A stretch of 64,000 nucleotides of DNA from the NCBI RefSeq assembly GCF_024586455.1, contig NC_065921.1:86426061-86490060 (forward strand), written 5' to 3'. The DNA comes from Bactrocera neohumeralis. Taxonomy: Eukaryota > Arthropoda > Insecta > Diptera > Tephritidae. The notes under the pieces are model-generated. The model was not told the DNA's origin. It ran no database searches and saw nothing but the letters and a program-made list of their open reading frames with translations. How positions within the stretch are numbered: position 1 is the first letter of the stretch; every line of letters starts with the position of its first letter. The position numbers and the translations under genes are program-made. Positions 10,991 to 23,115 of the stretch are shown here, piece by piece.

Positions 10991-13205
10991 AGCAGTGTTT
11001 CTCTGTCTTCGTGCATTCTTACTCTGGGTTTGGATACTAGCTTGTGGCTGCCTCTCGACGCTTTGTATATATCCGACGATCTTTTTGACAGGTCAAGAGG
11101 GATTATATACACCTAATCCAACCTAACCTAAGGTCCCAAAGAACGGTGGTCTATCCGAATAAGTGTGCATAAGTCGGAGGAAATGAGGTCACAGTCGGGA
11201 TTTTGGAACAATTTATAACAGAAAAAATAAAATAGTCTGTTATTGTTAACTGAAAACAACTAAAATCCCAAAAGAATTGTTGAAAGCCTCAAAAATTTCG
11301 CAGAAAAAATAGCAAAAATGGCATGAAATAACAAGATAGATCATCATTGCTCGGTCTAAAGCGAAAAATAGCACAAAAATGTATAAATCAAAGAAAAATA
11401 CTGTAGATAAATAAATTTCGAAAAAATGGCAACCACAACAAAAACAAACACACGCAATCGAAAAGCACTGTGTGCACAGAAATTGAATGAAAGTGAAACA
11501 CAAGCGAGAAAAAGCCACACCAAATTCAATTAAAAACGCTGCAGCATGCAACATATTGTGGCAGGCGGCCGGATTAGAAAATAGAAGACTGCAGACACAC
11601 ACAAACATAGATACATATGTGTGCATGAATGTGCGCTTGTAGTTGCATAGATATTTATGTGCTCAGTGGCAGCCTCAATTGAAATCGCGCACTGCGATCA
11701 CTTCAACTTTTGCTTTTAAAACACCAACACACACACACACATGCGCGCGCACAAAGGCAAAGTGGCGCGTTGCTTTGGCGCTTTGTTGGCTGCCTAATCG
11801 CGCAGCAAAGGCAAATGCAACACTATGCGCTTTTAAAGAGCCAGCGATCGATTGAAATTTAATGAAAAATTGAAATACATTAGCGTTTGACTGAAACAAC
11901 AACAACAATAGCAATAACGGTTTCACTTTCAATTGCAGCGCCAATAATGAGACTTTTTGTCTTTCGCGGCAAAGGAAAGCGAAGTGAAGTGAAAAGCGAG
12001 CGAAAAAAGTGTAAGTGACTTAGGCATTAGGCGGCGATAGGCATCTAAACAACACCAATAACAATAACAAACAATACATAATAACTACAATGGCAAACAG
12101 CAGATTGTTGTTTGGCTGATTGGCTGCTTGCTGCAAGCGCTGGGACTTTCTTTTATTTCCTGCTGCCGCACGCCAGCGCGCTTGTGGCGAGCGATCGATG
12201 GCGCGATTGATTGCCGCAGCGTCAGAGGTGGCGTTCGCAGCGCTGGGTAGCGTTGGCGGTGCGGGTGGCGTTGTTATTGTTGTTGTTGCTGTTGGCGTTA
12301 AATGAGCAAAAGCCACTTGAGCTACTTGAAACGATTGACGTGGCGTTGCATTGCGGTACATTACTCATTTGCTCGTTGCCCGCGATCGTAATATGATAAC
12401 AAGAACAACAGCGCAAGCAACAACAACAAAAATAACAACCAACAATAGCGCAGCAATCACATCGGCTATCTTACATGCAATTATGGTGCCGCCGCTTGTT
12501 GGCGTGCGCATACAGTGCGCGCTAGCAGCAGCAACAACAACATTACGTACAACAATTGCTCAGCAGCTGCTGTTTTTGAAAGCGCTTATCGTTGCACCCG
12601 CATCGCTGTACTTACATACATACATACGTACCATGTCTACTAGCTTTAATGTGCGCTGCAATTGCTGCCATTGTTTCCACAAACACACACACACTCGCAC
12701 ATACATAAATTATATTGTTACTGTAGCTAATGATTGTTTTGTTTTTCTTGTGGCATGTTTTTTTTTTGGTGATTTTCTTTGTGTTTTTTTCCAACTTTCG
12801 ATTGCGGTAGGACCGCGGCTGCGCACTTACGAATTGTTGCTATTCATGCCTACCGCTAATGTAAACAATTTAGCCACCGATACAACATCAATATAAAAGT
12901 GCACCCACTACTTACTTGTCTTCTCACTACTGGGTATACATGTACATACATGTATGTATGTATGGTTGTGTACTTATTCCAAGGCAGCGCACCACGCACC
13001 TCAATTTCGATTTTTGCTGACTTCTCGTTCGCTCGCGCCATACGCCATGACTCTAGTGTGGTTTTTGTTATTACATTTCGATTGTCTTGTTTTACGAAAT
13101 TAATTTCTCAATACGCTCTTATTTTATGGCATTACAATTTTCAATTTTCTTTCGAAATTAATACTTCATAATTTTAAATGATATTGAGCACCGATGCGCT
13201 CATAT
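10991..13205. other. spacer with simple repeats
   Basis: A-rich segment 11220-11460, CA microsatellite at 11727-11740, CAA runs near 11895-11910 and 12405-12430, TACA/TATG repeats near 12609-12627 and 12937-12962. The longest open frames (11246-11626 minus, 12351-12896 plus) are made of repeat-encoded residues and have no domain. A GC-richer block at 12120-12300 is notable only for composition. Confidence 0.45.
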
Positions 13206-14440
13206 TATTATTTTACTCCTGAAGTATGGCATATAAGTTGGGTTAGGTTCAGAGATCGATTCTAAGAAGGATCTTACTTAAACAGCTTAGAATGCCGATC
13301 CATGTGGTGCCCAGAACTACTATATAGAGATATAAGACCCTTACAGATCGACAAAGCGCTTTGAGCCTATCACAAGTTGGTTGATACGGCTAATATCAGC
13401 TTCGGCGACATCTTTTGGTTCGCCATAGGTTAGATTACCGAAATGTTTCAGCTTCAGTCTTGCAAAGGCTGGGCAATGGAGCAGAAAAGGCCTGGATATT
13501 TCAATCTCAACCTCCTTCACACAATTTCGACGACTAAGATTTCCGAGAATATTTTAAGCCCTACCGCATTAATGTAACTGAATGTATGTAAGAACTCCCA
13601 CGATTGCGGTAAACTGAACTCTGCTAACAGCAAGTAGTTCACTAGATCTCCTGCGTTCAACTCTAGGCCAAAAGGATCTTGTGGTCGCACAGGAACTAGT
13701 TGTCAACCAGAGCCTTTCAAGTGGGCGCAAGGTCCATTGGCACAGTTTTAGTACGCAAGATGTCAATGAATATTCAACGCTGTCCGATTCCGTTGTGAGT
13801 GCAGCAAAGGGGTTCGCTCTGGCAAGCTCATGCCTTTGCATTTGAACTCTTTGAACGCACGGTAAGCGAGCTCCGCTCTAGTATTTGCCTTTTTGCTGCC
13901 GGAGTGGATACTTAGCGCCCTGAAAGAGGTTACACTTCGTAGCAGTACGTCTACCGCCACCTTGAGAACAGCCACTTCTACATGAAAAACACTCCAGTGG
14001 TTCGGTAGCCTAAAACTAAGATTGACGGAAAGCTGCTTACAGAAAACTCCCACTCTAACCTTCCCTTATAGTTTCAAACCATCCATGAAAAGCTCACCGC
14101 GTCTCGTTTCCAGCGGCTTCTCTCCATTCGCATCTCCCTCGTTGGTATGTGGCCACAGATACAAACCTCCGCGAGTGGCCTCTGCGACGCAGTAATCCAA
14201 GTTTTCAGGAATACAATTAAAGGAGAAGAGAGTATTGGTGTGTTTTTGTTCGAACCTCTTCATACACTCAGCTTCACTAAACCTTAGAGCACACTTGGCA
14301 GGTCGCATGTGCTTCGTTTAAAATCTATTAAAGTGTTATTGTGGGTGTAGTGCGTAGATCACCGGGTATTCCGATGAAAGCCGCTCTTTTGACACGTTCA
14401 AGCTTATAGAATGCAATTTTTGTGATTTTATAGTGGATTG
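13206..14440 (-). pseudogene. non-LTR retrotransposon ORF2 C-terminal relic (RNase H region)
   Basis: Read on the minus strand from 14440 down, the order is LERVKRAAFIGIPGDLRTTP (post-RT linker), ALRFSEAECMKRFEQ..., FSFNCIPENLDYCVAEATRGG, then the RNase H start LFMDGLKL (FTDGSKL in relatives), GVFCKQLSVNLSFRLPNHWS and VFHVEVAVLKVAVDVLL. After a frameshift come ELARANPFAALTTESDSV, then RRSSELLAVSRVQFTAIVGV, and a Cys/His-like tail ending FLLHCPAFARLKLKHFG (near 13450). This is the 3' third of an RNase H-encoding element of the R1/LOA/I type; clade not settled. Several frameshifts and stops are present, and the reverse transcriptase itself is absent. The sequence 13206-13310 below the stop is probably its 3' UTR. 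Confidence 0.7.
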
Positions 14441-15604
14441 AAGAAGGACATTGAAATATGAAAATTCCTATTAAATTCCTATTAAAACGTACAGAAATAT
14501 AAAAATACGTGGTTAGCACCGCCAAATGTAGTTAGTTTAACTAATCTTGGGATCTCTGAAAAGTCATATACCCTATTTTCATACTTTGCTGATAATCTGA
14601 GAAAAACAAGCATAGGTTCTCAAGAGTTTTAGTTTCATGTGACCAAAGGGTTCCAAAGTGAATTTTGATCAAAGTACCTGCTAACAACTTCTAACTTTCT
14701 TTACTTGGTTCAATACAATATTTAGCTTTCTTTATATATAATTTTTAGAGTTATTAGATCTTTGTGACCATCAGCCTGAGGTCTACCGAATTAATATCTC
14801 TATTAAGGAATAACTTCGCGTAAAGAGGAACTGCTTTTGAACTTCAAAGCCACGAAAAACAAGTTGTGGATAGAAATTTATGAGAAATATCCGTTTTAGA
14901 CGTGGATCGACTTAACCAAGCATAAATGCAGAAATATTATATTGTGGTCAGAGAATCATATTGATGGCCGATTTTACTTTTGAAAACACTAAAAATGCTA
15001 AAATTACTTAAACTTTTGCTTTTCAAGTCAACTAGCTAATTACCAAGCGCAGAGTTGCAATTAAGTTTTGGGAAGTGCCAAGGTGGAGTGCATTGGATTA
15101 GTGAAGGTGTACTTTGGGTGGTCTCCAACACCTCACCAAGAAACAGAAAGCTATACACATACATATATGTAAAATAATTAATGCATGAAAGTGTTTATGA
15201 GCCCTCAGTATATTCGTTGAATATTATTCTCTTTACTGATGAGTTCACACACGCGTATTTATAATTGGATTAGTACGCCATTTGCTGATTAATATAATTT
15301 CGGCGTAATTTCTTTGTGATTGCAATCAAATCGTACTTTAAAAGCGATTTCATTCGAATGCTTTGCTAGTGTGGGTGTGTAGAATTTTACTTTTGTGGCT
15401 GGCATAGTAGGAGGTGGTGCATATTTAATCGTATTTCACGCTAAATAGGATATGGTATGTTGCAGTGCCGTTGAAATGCAATCACTATACTGCGAATTTA
15501 CTTTACCGTCTTAATATTTAAGACGCTAAGCTGTTCTTAATGTGGGATTTATTGATATTTTTATTTTAATATATTTTTTAATAACAAAGATATAAGTTTA
15601 TGAG
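14441..15604. other. spacer, nothing recognised
   Basis: AT-rich sequence without recognisable coding or repeat structure. Confidence 0.45.
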
Positions 15605-16240
15605 CTACTTCATTTCTGGATCTATGGGTATGTAAACAAGCAAAATTGCCCTATTTAATGTGGTTTGTGTGCCGGTGGAATCATCGATCCATCTTTCTTC
15701 AAAAATTATGCCGGTGAGAACGTAGCCGTCAATGGGAATCGTTATCGTGCCATAATAACAGACTGTTTGTTGTCTGAAATTGAAGCTTATGATCTCGGCG
15801 ACATTTGCTTTTAACAAGACGGCGCCACTTCCTACACATAGTATGAATCATAGATCACTTCTATGAACAGATGAATTGAGATTTTGAGCCGATCCATTGC
15901 CTACCAAGATCGTGTGATATCACACTGTTAGACTTTTTCCTATGGAGATATGTAAAGTCTAAAGTCTATGCGGACAATTCCTTCGATTCAGGCATTGGAG
16001 CAAAAGGTCACGCTTGTCATTCGCCACTTACCAGTCGAAATGCTCGAATGAGTAATCGAAAGTTGGACTCAAGGGTTGAACCATCCGAGACGTAGCCGTG
16101 GCCAACATTTAAAAGAGATAATCTTGAAAATAAATACTAAATGATGTTCTTTTGAAAAATAAGAAACATTATCCATTGAATTTCAAGTTTCTGTGTTTTT
16201 TCTTTAAAGAAGTATGGAACCTCGAAATGGATCACACTTT
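15605..16240 (+). pseudogene. DD41D (rosa-type) transposase relic, 3' half
   Basis: The plus strand reads NGYVNKQNCPI, GLCAGGIIDPSFFKNYAGEN, VNGNRYRAIITDCLL, EAYDLGDICF then stop then QDGATSYT (second catalytic Asp), a damaged stretch, and ALEQKVTLVIRHLPVEMLE then stop then VIESWTQGLNHPRRSRGQH..KEIILK at the C-terminus. These match the better copies at 34748-35430 and 46718-47911. It begins inside the coding region, so the first catalytic Asp and the DNA-binding domain are gone. The 3' terminal motif CCTCGAAATGGATCACACT ends near 16238 and is shared in part with the 46718 copy. Multiple stops and small deletions make it inactive. Confidence 0.8.
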
Positions 16241-17740
16241 AGAAAACGTCGCTACAATAAACAGTTAAGTTTATTCTACCAGAATGTGACACCATAACTA
16301 AACTATCGTCTGGACTTCAAAATCTACTGTGTTGATGCCAAACAAGATAGCGGAAGGTAGTATATGATCCAAAAAGTTTCAAACGAAGGCTGGCAAATAT
16401 TGGGCTGCCTAGTCTCAAGCCCTCTTTTTTAACGATCACCTCATTTTGTAGGAGCTCCATTTATCTAAGAGCTTTTATTTTTTCCCTCTTTAGCTTGTTC
16501 CCTTTACCAGTATCCCACTTCGATCTTCCACTTTTTCTTAACCACATTTTCATTATTTTGATGTTAGACTCATTATACCTCTAAAAACTTCACACATTTC
16601 TACATCGCTCTCATTTCTTTATGCACGATAAATCCGTTATATGCACATTGCCAAATCACCGTCTGGAACATTTCGAAAAAATGTTCATAATTTTTATTGG
16701 ACCCCCCGGAAATTTCAGAAAATCACTTATTTAACGAAACAAACCATTAAAATTTTTAATACACACTGCAACACTAAACTGTTGTTGTTGCTGTTGCGGG
16801 CGTCTACCAATTCTTGCGTTTACCTGCGCCCAATTAACTAATTTTCACCCAATTCCAACTTCTGCATAATTTCACAGCGCCACCAGTGATTTTCACACAT
16901 TTGCGCCGGCAAATTACGGATTTCACGCCAAAAGTGTACACATAAAAACAACAAATACACGAGTGTATACACGAACAATTCTTTCGAGCACGCACTAAAG
17001 CGAATTTATACAAATATGAATAGATTTTTGTAAATAATACATATGAGCTTTTGGCCACAACTGCCGGTGGCATGTTTATCTCAACAACGAGTTACATGCA
17101 ACATGTGCAACCAGCAATCATAGCTCATATGGATTTTTTGCTTATTACTTCAAAAACTAATATAAAAAAGGTGCCGTAATCGCGACGCTAAATAAAGTAA
17201 AATATAGTTTCGATGACCCAAATTTTTACAACTCCCTGCGTGATTTTCTATTTCATGCAGCCAAATGAAGCGCTAACTTAAGTGAGTGCGTAGCTAACAG
17301 CCGGTGAGCTGTAGGTTCGCAACCCGGATAGAGAAAATTTTAATTTAATGTTTAATTTCGCTGAGCATACTTCGATCTAGTTTGAATAATTATGCGACTT
17401 GTTACAACCTTGACGCCTGAGAGACTCTTGTAGAAGATCAATAGCCACATAGTGTTCCAGCGCCCCAATGAGCAGGCGAAATAAGGCCTCTTTTGCTGCG
17501 TAATTATTTTGAGGAGCAAATATCGCCGACAGCCCATTGTAGATACATATGTATATTATAAAGTGTGAATATAACTTTTGCCAGGCGTTAAATGTCTGTT
17601 CAAAGTTGTTTTATTGGTGGTCTGGTCGCGATCGCCCTGCTTGTGGGCTATATTTATGCATGACCAGCCGTAAAAATAGTGTTATGTATAATTAACAGTT
17701 ACCACAATGACGCATTAAATTGCTTGATAAAAATCTTGAA
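16241..17740. other. spacer, no gene supported
   Basis: No supported gene. A GGTTCGCAACCC motif near 17313-17324 resembles a tRNA B box, but no cloverleaf can be formed around it. A TTG/TTGC run lies near 16778-16796. Confidence 0.45.
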
Positions 17741-18660
17741 TCACTTTGCGTGACGTGTCGAGTAATTCAACTCGGCGTTTGGGTTTGGAATTCTCTTCGA
17801 CAAAACTTTTAAAGTTATGCCTTGGCAATGCTGGATAGTGAAGGGCCTGCTACGTGCATGCGAAGTCCATTGGTCCATTGCTAGAACACAAAATACCAGT
17901 GGGGATCCTACTCGGTCGCATTCCTTTGTGAGCGGGGCAAGGATAAACCCTCTGGCTATAATGCCGCTGTTACCAGGCACCTTTAAAGAGCTCGATGTTA
18001 TTTCTAGTGGGAACATACACTCCTTGAATAACTTTAAGGGAAAATTTAGCGAAATCAGCGCTATTATTGCCGCTCTGCTATCGGAGCATAGCACGGAGAA
18101 TTTCTTACAGGAAACCTTCCCTCCAAGCTTTGACCCCCCGTGAAAAAAGCACACTGCGCATCTTCTCCAACGACATCTCTACATCCACGTCTCGGCCTCC
18201 TCGTCGGTAAATGAGCAGAAAAAAACCAACCGCAACTGACCCCTGCGACGCAGTGATTCAAGTTTTCATGAAAGCAATTGAAAGAGTAAAGAATTTCGGC
18301 GTATCCTTGTTCGGACCCCTTCATATACCCAGCTTCCGCGAACCTTTGAGCACATTTAGCTGCAATAAGTACATCTGCCAGCAAGAGCACCAGGGAATCC
18401 GATGAGAGGATCTCTTTGGGCACGTTCAAGATTTTTAGCAAATGTAAAATTTTCAAGCGCGGATTTCATACACTTTGGAACATAACTGGCTTGACTACGG
18501 CTTCGTAAAGCCAAAAGACTACCTTTGGCGAGAGTTCCCACCTTTTCCTTACAGCCGCTCTACAGCAATATAAGGCAACTGATGACTTCGTTAGTGTCTC
18601 CGCAATATTTGGCCTCCATGAAAGATAGGCTCTAGGTTTCACCTTCTTAACGGGTTAAAG
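17741..18660 (-). pseudogene. non-LTR retrotransposon ORF2 relic (RNase H region)
   Basis: Minus-strand pieces in order: PRAYLSWRPNIAETLTKSS and LSPKVVFWLYEAVVKPV (end of RT/thumb), an ERAQRDPLIGFPGALAGR piece, AAKCAQRFAEAGYMKG, YSFNCFHENLNHCVAGVSCG, FFTGGQSLEGRF (RNase H start, TDGSK degraded), PCYAPIAERQQ/SDSRAAIIALISL (the second RNase H motif, SDSRAAI), CMFPLEITSSSLKVPGNSGI (WVPGHSGI degraded) and DRVGSPLVF. It parallels the relic at 13206-14440 closely enough to be the same or a sister family, with different breakpoints. Frameshifts and lost catalytic residues show it is dead. Confidence 0.7.
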
Positions 18661-21295
18661 ACGCGAAATTCTGATCTTATACATTCTAAGTCTCATTTTA
18701 AAATTGTTAGTTTCATTTGATTTTTGACTTTATCTAACAGATGCGAAAGTAGATGCGTCAGTTTAAGATATTTTCCCCTCATTTTTCTTTGAACAAAACC
18801 AAAAATTTAGAGACCGGCATCCTTTAGGACCTTCAAGCTGAAGTTAGCGGTGTTTTTCTCAAAGTTTTATCATGTAAGAAAGGAGAACAAATATTGATGT
18901 ATGAAGCTCGGGTCTTTTTGAACTCGATTACTCGCGAGCCATTGGAGCCTTCGATATTTTACACTATCATTTTTTAAGGAGGAAGATCTAGAAATACATA
19001 TATTTAAATATTTATACGAGTATTTCCCACAGAGGCTCTATTTCATTGTCTCTTTGGAAGTAAAAAAATTATATATTTTCGGTTAACTTACATTGTGACA
19101 ATTTTTGGTGCTGCCGAGAGCATAATCATTCACAACCTCCTTCACATATATTTTTTATTCCGAAAATACCGAAAGGCGTCGCCGGCGACCCGCCCAAAAT
19201 CTGTCGGCACACCATGAAACTCGTATACAGTAGCCAGTAGTCTTTCATGTACACTCCTCAATTAGCCAAGTTAAGGTTAAGCAGCATTCAGCTGCAATAA
19301 TAATAAACCAACAACAAACATAAATTGATAAAACAACAATAACAAAAAGAAAGAATGCCAGCAACCATAACCGAAGAGGTCATAAATGGTCGCGGAAGAA
19401 TGCATAAAATAAACAGAGTAAAAAATATTAAAAACAACAACAAGAACGCAACGTCAAAGTAAACAACCAGCAGCGTAACAAAATTTGTTAGATATAAAAA
19501 TAAGCGCTATAAAAATCAAGAAAACCACATAAAATACCATAAAAGCAACAAAAAGGCAATATTTTGTAGTAGACAGATTGAGGCGCTGATAAGACGCGCT
19601 TAATTAGATCGATCTTGTGTGCGCGCGCATTAGCAACAACACTGCCCAGGCACACTGCCTTAAAGGCCAAAGGCAAAAGCGGAGGTAACAAGTAGTGTAC
19701 TTTAACGCCTAGCACACTGGGCAAGCGCGTCACGATAGACGAACGCTGCATGACAATGGCGCAAGCATGTGGAGAGGGGTAAAGAGTAAGAGTGTTCGCG
19801 CGCTGCTGCAGGGCGCGTCTATAAGAGGTGTGGTGGCTGGAAAGATTTAAGAGATATCATAAGTATGTAGTCGAAAGTCGTAAACGCAATGAAAACAAAA
19901 AACCGATGCGCCACCTATAAAATAGCCGAAGAAATTGTCTCTCAAGCCCACAAAGGGAGCCACGCCGCCGGTTATTGGCCATCAGCCGCTAGCCACTGGT
20001 CAACGGATGCGTTGCGCGCAGAATGCTGATAGCCGACCGACAAGCTGCTCGATTATAAAATGCAACAGATTAAAAGCACTCAAGCTTAAATTGGAATCAC
20101 GATCTTATTATTTATCTTAAATATTATATCTAAGAGACGCTGTCAGCAGCAGGAGGGGTAGCGCTGTTGCAACCGAGCGCTTGCAATGCGCTAAAAGACA
20201 ATGTGGCACAGTTCACATGGCAAGCGCAGGCACACGAACCAAATGACCAACGAACTGTCCAAAGAACTATCAACCAACACATACACACACAAGTTTACAC
20301 GGCACGCATTGGTTTTGCGATAAAGCGACAGCGGTCGGTGACGCTTTCGAAAGCGCATGTGGCGGTGGAATGCGCGTTTGCGCTTGCGCTGCGATACATG
20401 AGCATAAGTGCAGATGCAGATACAGATACAGATGGGATGCGATGCGATGCGTTGCTGGCTGTGGAAAGCAGTCGGCGCGCAGCTATACGCATGCGCGCAA
20501 CGCAACGCATCGCCTGGCATGGTGAGCATTGATGGGTCGATAGCAGAGGGAAAAAAATGGAAAGCGACAAAAAGGAGTAGTAAATACGCTTAAGTGATAG
20601 CCGACGATATTTTTGTAATTTTGTTGCTAATGTGGTGCGCTTTAAGTGTTGTCTCACGTGAGGCACTTTATCCGCCATATCCTTTCACGCACACCAGCCT
20701 ACATACCCAACCAGCCGCGCTCACCTGCTCGCGTTGCTCTCTACCTTGCGCCTGTCAGCTTCGTCTTTGTTTTGTTGTTGTTGTTTTGCATGTGCGTGCG
20801 CTTTTCATTATTTTTAAATGCCTTTCGCTTATCTAAAAAGCAAAATGATTTTACGCAATTGATAAGCCCATAAAAGTGCAGCAAACATACACACAGAGCG
20901 CGAGTATTTGTGGGGGTACTTAGTACAGAAGTTGAAATGCGTGCAAATGTCGTAAATTTAGTGGAAAAAATTGTTAAGCGGCAGTTAGTTGCGTCAATGT
21001 TGCAGTAAAATGTTGTAAGATGAGTCAGGGGGAATAAAATTGCACTTAAAAACAAGTAAATACAGCTGGAAGAGGCTTTGCAAGCGGGAAAATGTCTGAA
21101 GAACTGCACAGTGCGTTAACTGAACTTGTGGAACACTCACAACAAAATTATCAATGACGATTTTTTGTTACGAGAGTGATGGCATCCGCCTTTGTCGTTA
21201 TCTTTTTCGTTCAAATCACTGAATATGAAAGCTTTTAGAATGCTGGAGGAGAGCTTTTTTCGACCGTGCCCTTGAGGATCTCTGCTCTTTACCCA
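18661..21295. other. spacer with a short AGATAC/GCGAT repeat patch
   Basis: Host-like DNA rich in CAA near 19280-19450. A patch at 20407-20450 consists of GATGCAGATACAGATACAGA followed by GATGCGATGCGATGCG. Overlapping open frames on both strands at 20167-20680 arise from this biased composition and I do not call them. Nothing else is supported. Confidence 0.45.
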
Positions 21296-21640
21296 TGAAC
21301 TGATAGGTTACAGCCTAGCTAGGTTTAGAGATATGATCAATCTCCCCGAGACAAACTCCGTCTCCTTGTCGCGCCTTGTACTGGTCACTGCAGGCTCAAG
21401 AAACACTTGTCCAAGCCTTATGTTCAAACTGAAAGTTTTGCAACATGGAACCGGAATCTCTACAACACCTGATTCTAGATTGTGGAGCAATTTGTATAAA
21501 CTGGCTCAACGCCCTTGAATCCTTCTACGTGGACAGGAATCCCCATCGCACTCAGCGAACTCCTGGAATTATTCAGAGTATTGAACCTTTATAACCATAT
21601 GTCATATAGGAGAGGGCACAATGGATTAGGTCGCAGTGCA
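21296..21640 (+). pseudogene. non-LTR retrotransposon C-terminal fragment (TGHC region)
   Basis: In shifting plus-strand frames one reads RFRDMINLP, LRLLVAPCTGHCRLKKHLSK, FCNMEPESLQHLILDCGAI and ESFYVDRNPHRTQRTPGIIQ. TGHC...CxxC-type tails follow the RNase H domain in many insect non-LTR elements. The DNA matches 50520-50835 (opposite strand) over at least 150 bp, so the two are copies of one family. It is broken by at least two frameshifts. Confidence 0.65.
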
Positions 21641-22794
21641 AGATCTCAATTATTTTCTACCTATCTACCCTTGATCTGGTCAAATGTCGAGTTTCTGGCT
21701 GATCCTTTCACTAGTGGAAATAGTTTTAAATTGTGGCGGAACTCTCCTGATTTGTATCGAATAATACTGGTTTAGTTTCCATATCTTTCGCGACATTTAT
21801 ACTCCCGAACTTTTAAATTAGCTTGCTGGTGTTTACCACGGAGCTTCCGTACATGACGCCAAAGTAGAGTTGACGCAAGACACATACATTTACTATTCCC
21901 TGAACAAAATTTTCTAACACAAAAGTGGATATGGCGGACCTCGTTAGTATTAAGTGAATGCTTATTAGTTTCAACAGTATTTGTTCCATATAAAATTTAT
22001 GTGGCTTCAATATTTATACCATACCACTACTTTAAAAACTAACAGGCCTTCATTTTCGCCTACAACTTCTTTCACAACTACACCTCATGGTTCCACCATA
22101 TCATTCACTTCGTTTTTGCTTTTGCAGCGCCTCTCTTGTAAACAATAAATCACCCAAACGCTCACTTTGCACTTCGGCATGAGTTGTTAATCAAATTTTT
22201 CTTAACTTTTGCAATTGTTGTTGGCTTTGCCATGATTGATTTAAATTTCATTGTACAATAAGTTAGTATTGCTGCTGGAAAGTGAATGATTTGAAGAAAT
22301 GTTTACTCATTTTTGGTTACTTTTCATTTTGGACCCCCTTACCTTTCATTTCAGTCTCCTTTGTTTCCAGTGGAAAAAACTACCAACCGAGTGCAGCAGC
22401 TTTAATTAAAACTCTTCTTTTTTAAATCATTCAATCAGATTGACTTCATTGCGTTTCTGCTTGGTGATCTGCCGAACAGCAAACGAAAATTAAAATCATT
22501 AAAAAGTAAATATCAGCGAGAAATTAGGTCTGCTTGAGTTTCAATCCATAGCTGATTACTGCATGATTAACACTTTTTGGAACTGTTATGAAACGAAGCA
22601 AATGATAAATGCCAATTAAAACGAGTGTGTGGTGAAAATCGCCAGTTGCAAGTGTTTTGTCGATGCTCTCGAGTTGTGGTTTCGAGGAAATTAAGTATTT
22701 AGCAAAAAAAAGGTGGATATACGGCTAAAGATGCTTGACTAACTACGAGATGTAAATCATGATAGCCTGAGTTGTTTACTTAGAGTTTAGTCTC
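21641..22794. other. spacer, nothing recognised
   Basis: AT-rich host-like sequence; no supported gene or repeat. Confidence 0.45.
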
Positions 22795-23115
22795 CGAAAA
22801 CAGGAGCTCATAATTTTGATTCGACTTCGATAAAGATGATCCAAGGAAATCAGATCTCTCCACCAATCCAAGAAGTCCACGTTAAAACAAACGGAGGACC
22901 TCATAATTTTAAATCGACTGGATAAAGGTGGTTCCAAGGAAATCAGTTCTCTCCACCAATCCAAGAAGTCCGTGTCAAGACAAATGGCGGATCTCATAGT
23001 TTTATATCGACCTCGATTAAGGAAATCAAGTCTCTCAACCAACCTAAGAAGTCCGTTATATGATAAAGGTGTTTCCAAAGAAATCTGGTCTTTCCACTAA
23101 TCCAAGAAGTCCGTG
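22795..23115. repeat. minisatellite, about 93-bp period
   Basis: The phrase CCAAGAAGTCC, preceded by CTCTCCACCAAT, recurs at 22868, 22961, 23044 (one change) and 23102. Spacings are 93, 83 and 58 bp, so the first period is a complete unit and later ones carry internal deletions. Each unit also contains CTCATAATTTTAAATCGAC and AAGGTGGTTCCAAGGAAATC variants. Because 93 is a multiple of three, the minus strand stays open through the first units and encodes a repeated DFLDWWRELISLE-like phrase. Confidence 0.85.

Noticed and set aside
12351..12896. 181-codon open frame
   Set aside because: Reads through CAA, TACA and CA repeats; other frames are equally open.
17275..17330. tRNA-like B box (GGTTCGCAACCC)
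   Set aside because: No acceptor stem, A box or anticodon arm can be built around it.
20167..20678. Overlapping frames of 112-127 codons on both strands
   Set aside because: Explained by GCG/AT-balanced repeat composition around 20400-20450; no family recognised.
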